A stretch of 64,000 nt of DNA from Helopsaltes ochotensis (lineage: Eukaryota; Chordata; Aves; Passeriformes; Locustellidae). The DNA is taken from contig VXBM01000760.1 in the NCBI GenBank assembly GCA_013400155.1, positions 179,784 to 243,783 of the forward strand, in the 5' to 3' direction. A program made the translations under genes and the position numbers. How positions within the stretch are numbered: position 1 is the first letter of the stretch; every line of letters begins with the position of its first letter. Under the pieces are notes generated by a model that was not told where the DNA came from, did no database searches, and was given only the letters and a program-made list of their open reading frames with translations. Shown here piece by piece: positions 62,161 through 64,000 of this stretch.

Positions 62161-62537
62161 TGATGCCTTAAGAGATTACCTAGAACAGAGGCTAGACAGT
62201 GTTAAAGGAGTAAAGTAGGTATTTATTTTAAAAAGCCTTCAAAGGATACACCTTGGGCAGTACAAGAGCCTGGCCAAGGCAACACCCAAGATGGACAATG
62301 GGTACCACATTTTCACACTTTTGAATGTTTTGGTCCATTTACATATTGGAGTTAATTGTCCAATTACAGCTTCAGGTTATGAAGTCCCATCCTCCCAGAT
62401 TGCTCTCCTCAATTTGCTGTTGTTTATATCCCTTGGGCCTGAAGCTCCAACAGTGTCCTTGGTTATTGAGCCGGAAAAGGATTGTTTTGTCTAACTGAAC
62501 TGTGAGGAGAACTTGCTAACACTTTATATGAGGTTCA
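62161..62537 (-). mobile_element. Solo LTR of an endogenous retrovirus (about 377 bp)
   Basis: The plus strand starts TGATGCCTTAAGAG and ends tgaggttCA, flanked by gaatt (62156-62160) and gagtt (62538-62542), a 5-bp duplication with one mismatch. In minus orientation there is a TATAAA-type box (gggatataaac) near 62430 and an AATAAA near 62225, about 200 bp further on, a normal U3-R layout. I recall the body (gcctagacagtg-like, 'caaaggatacaccttgggca', 'ggttatgaagtcccatcctc', 'ctgaactgtgaggagaac') from songbird LTRs. A 67-codon frame at 62291-62494 is LTR sequence. Confidence 0.72.
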
Positions 62538-64000
62538 GAGTTGTATACTAATGCAGTACAAAATGTGGCAAATACGAAAGCTAAAACTTAAGGTGCCAAG
62601 TCAAATGCATTACTTTTTTTCATCTTCTAACAGCTACAGTCTTGCAACCATTTGTGTTTACATAGAAGCAGAAGCCTCCATCTCAAAAGAGAGGTACTAA
62701 GACATAAGATAAAAATGTCAAGCTAGACAATTTAGTCTGACTCACTAATCTGATAGTTTCTGTCTCTTCAGCTGGCATATGTGTAATATATTTGCTCATT
62801 TTTAATATTTATATGTTTACTTATTTTTAAATTAGTAAATTACTAATTTTTTTACTGCCCCATTCAAAAAAAATACCCATGTAGAAAGGGATGAACTTCC
62901 TTGTTTTCTTATGAATTAAAAGTTGCTGTGATCTATTCAAAGCTTTACTATGACCTTTTGCTTATGACCACATGGATCATGGTGCAACTAGTTGAGATAC
63001 CAGTAGCATCAAAAGCAGCACTGTGTAATAAACACTTGGGCAGCCGCCTTGTGCTGAGCCCCCCATAGCTGCACTTGGACCTAGAAGTGGAAAAGATAGA
63101 CCATTCCCTTGGTGTAACTTGGACTATCATGCCAATCCCATTGCAATCTTAACCTTCAAATGAGGGTTGCAAGCATTTAAATTAAGTTTAATTTAAATTA
63201 AGTTGTATTATTAACTCATTTTGAAAACATTGGATCTTAACTAAGAAAAATGAAAAGCTATAAATTGTAGCCCATGTATTTTATGATATTGACATAGTAT
63301 TTGCTTAGGACTCTATAAAAGCAGTGAAATCCTAAAGGAAGCAACAACACACAAAAGGAATGATACACACCTGTTAGATACACACAATTAAAAATGATCA
63401 GGTTTACAGATTTAACAGCATAGTACTACTATTTCTAGACTACTTTTCTTCCACCCTATAAGCCTATGGACAAGATATCAAGCAGACCTCTATATGAAAA
63501 ATGAATACATGCTTTCTGAAAGCTTAAAGCATATCCATGAATTGGTGTGTAGTAAAAGAAAAAAATTTGGTTTTCATTGTGTCTCTAATTTTAGGCAAGA
63601 TACTGAGATTCTGCTCACCATTTTGTCTATGTCTCACAAAATTTATTGATAGCCTTCACTTGTCAGCCTCCAGATAAGAGTATTGTGCATGCTAAATTTT
63701 AAGAGAAATGTGTTTTGTGAAGACTTATTTTGAATGTTTCCATAGGTCTTAGTAGTCTATTTTTTTCTTTTTAATAATTTGATAGAATCATAGATTCTAT
63801 TATCTTGACAGAGAAAATGTTTTAAGTGTCTTAATGGACCATCATTACTTGCTCATTTCTTCTTAAGAATCTGTGATCTGACTTACAGTGAAAAGGGTGC
63901 TGATTCTGGAAATTGTGACATTTTCTCTCTCTGTCCTTTTCTTTAAAATCTGCGGACATGTGAACATCTTTTGTGTTTATCTTCCAAGAATGTGTGTCAA
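62538..64000. other. Unique AT-rich DNA to the window edge
   Basis: No gene or repeat family recognised. A ttaaattaag motif repeats imperfectly at 63176-63206. Confidence 0.5.

Noticed and set aside
63784..63802. CR1-tail-like tagaatcatagattctat
   Set aside because: Too short, and without any preceding 3' UTR sequence to separate it from chance.
1..64000. CRISPR array, operon, phage or other prokaryote-type system
   Set aside because: The repeats, splice-type signals and base composition are those of a bird genome; no regularly spaced direct repeats with unique spacers occur.

Overview
The window reads as non-coding DNA from a songbird (passerine) genome. It is AT-rich and has no convincing complete protein-coding gene. 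Both it and its open frames look like intergenic or deep intronic sequence. The bird assignment rests on repeats I recognise: CR1 non-LTR elements ending in the avian attctatgattctatg-type tail, several LTR families familiar from songbird genomes, and a tRNA-Ile/CR1 composite SINE of the TguSINE1 kind, which I know only from passerines. All family names are from memory; I ran no database search. Layout: 1-2067 is unique AT-rich DNA. At 2068-3897 lies a sense-strand CR1 split by two insertions, one of them a small LTR at 2964-3227. A solo LTR with target-site duplication (TSD) sits at 4602-5434, and another LTR with an internal tandem array at 7742-8847. From 8848 to 31440 the sequence is mostly unique, with a (TTTCTA)n tract running into an assembly gap at 19384-19588, two tiny CR1 tails, and two weak exon-like reading frames on the minus strand (18133-18430 and 20625-20768). 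These two are the only hints of host coding sequence. A very long minus-strand LTR (31441-33173), a short minus-strand LTR with a perfect 6-bp TSD (35225-35551) and a (CCCTT)n tract running into an 815-bp gap follow. From 42 kb on the density rises again: CR1 3' ends at 42499, 46528, 54210 (minus) and 55355, a CR1 reverse-transcriptase relic around 52 kb (minus), the SINE at 45411-45549 (minus), LTRs at 47117-48641, 49187-49777 (minus) and 62161-62537 (minus), an LTR fragment abutting a CR1 ORF2 fragment at 59820-60917 (minus), and a MIR-like SINE relic at about 61634-61762. How the parts relate: CR1 supplies the retrotransposition machinery, the SINE carries a CR1-like tail and was presumably moved by CR1, and the retroviral elements survive only as LTRs with no gag, pol or env remains between them, as expected after LTR-LTR recombination. 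All CR1 coding remnants are frameshifted and 5'-truncated. Most of the longer open frames fall inside these repeats, run through gaps, or rely on non-ATG starts. I found no dedicated novel system. The points most worth checking are the minus-strand exon candidate at 18133-18430, the nested insertions in the first CR1, and the SINE.
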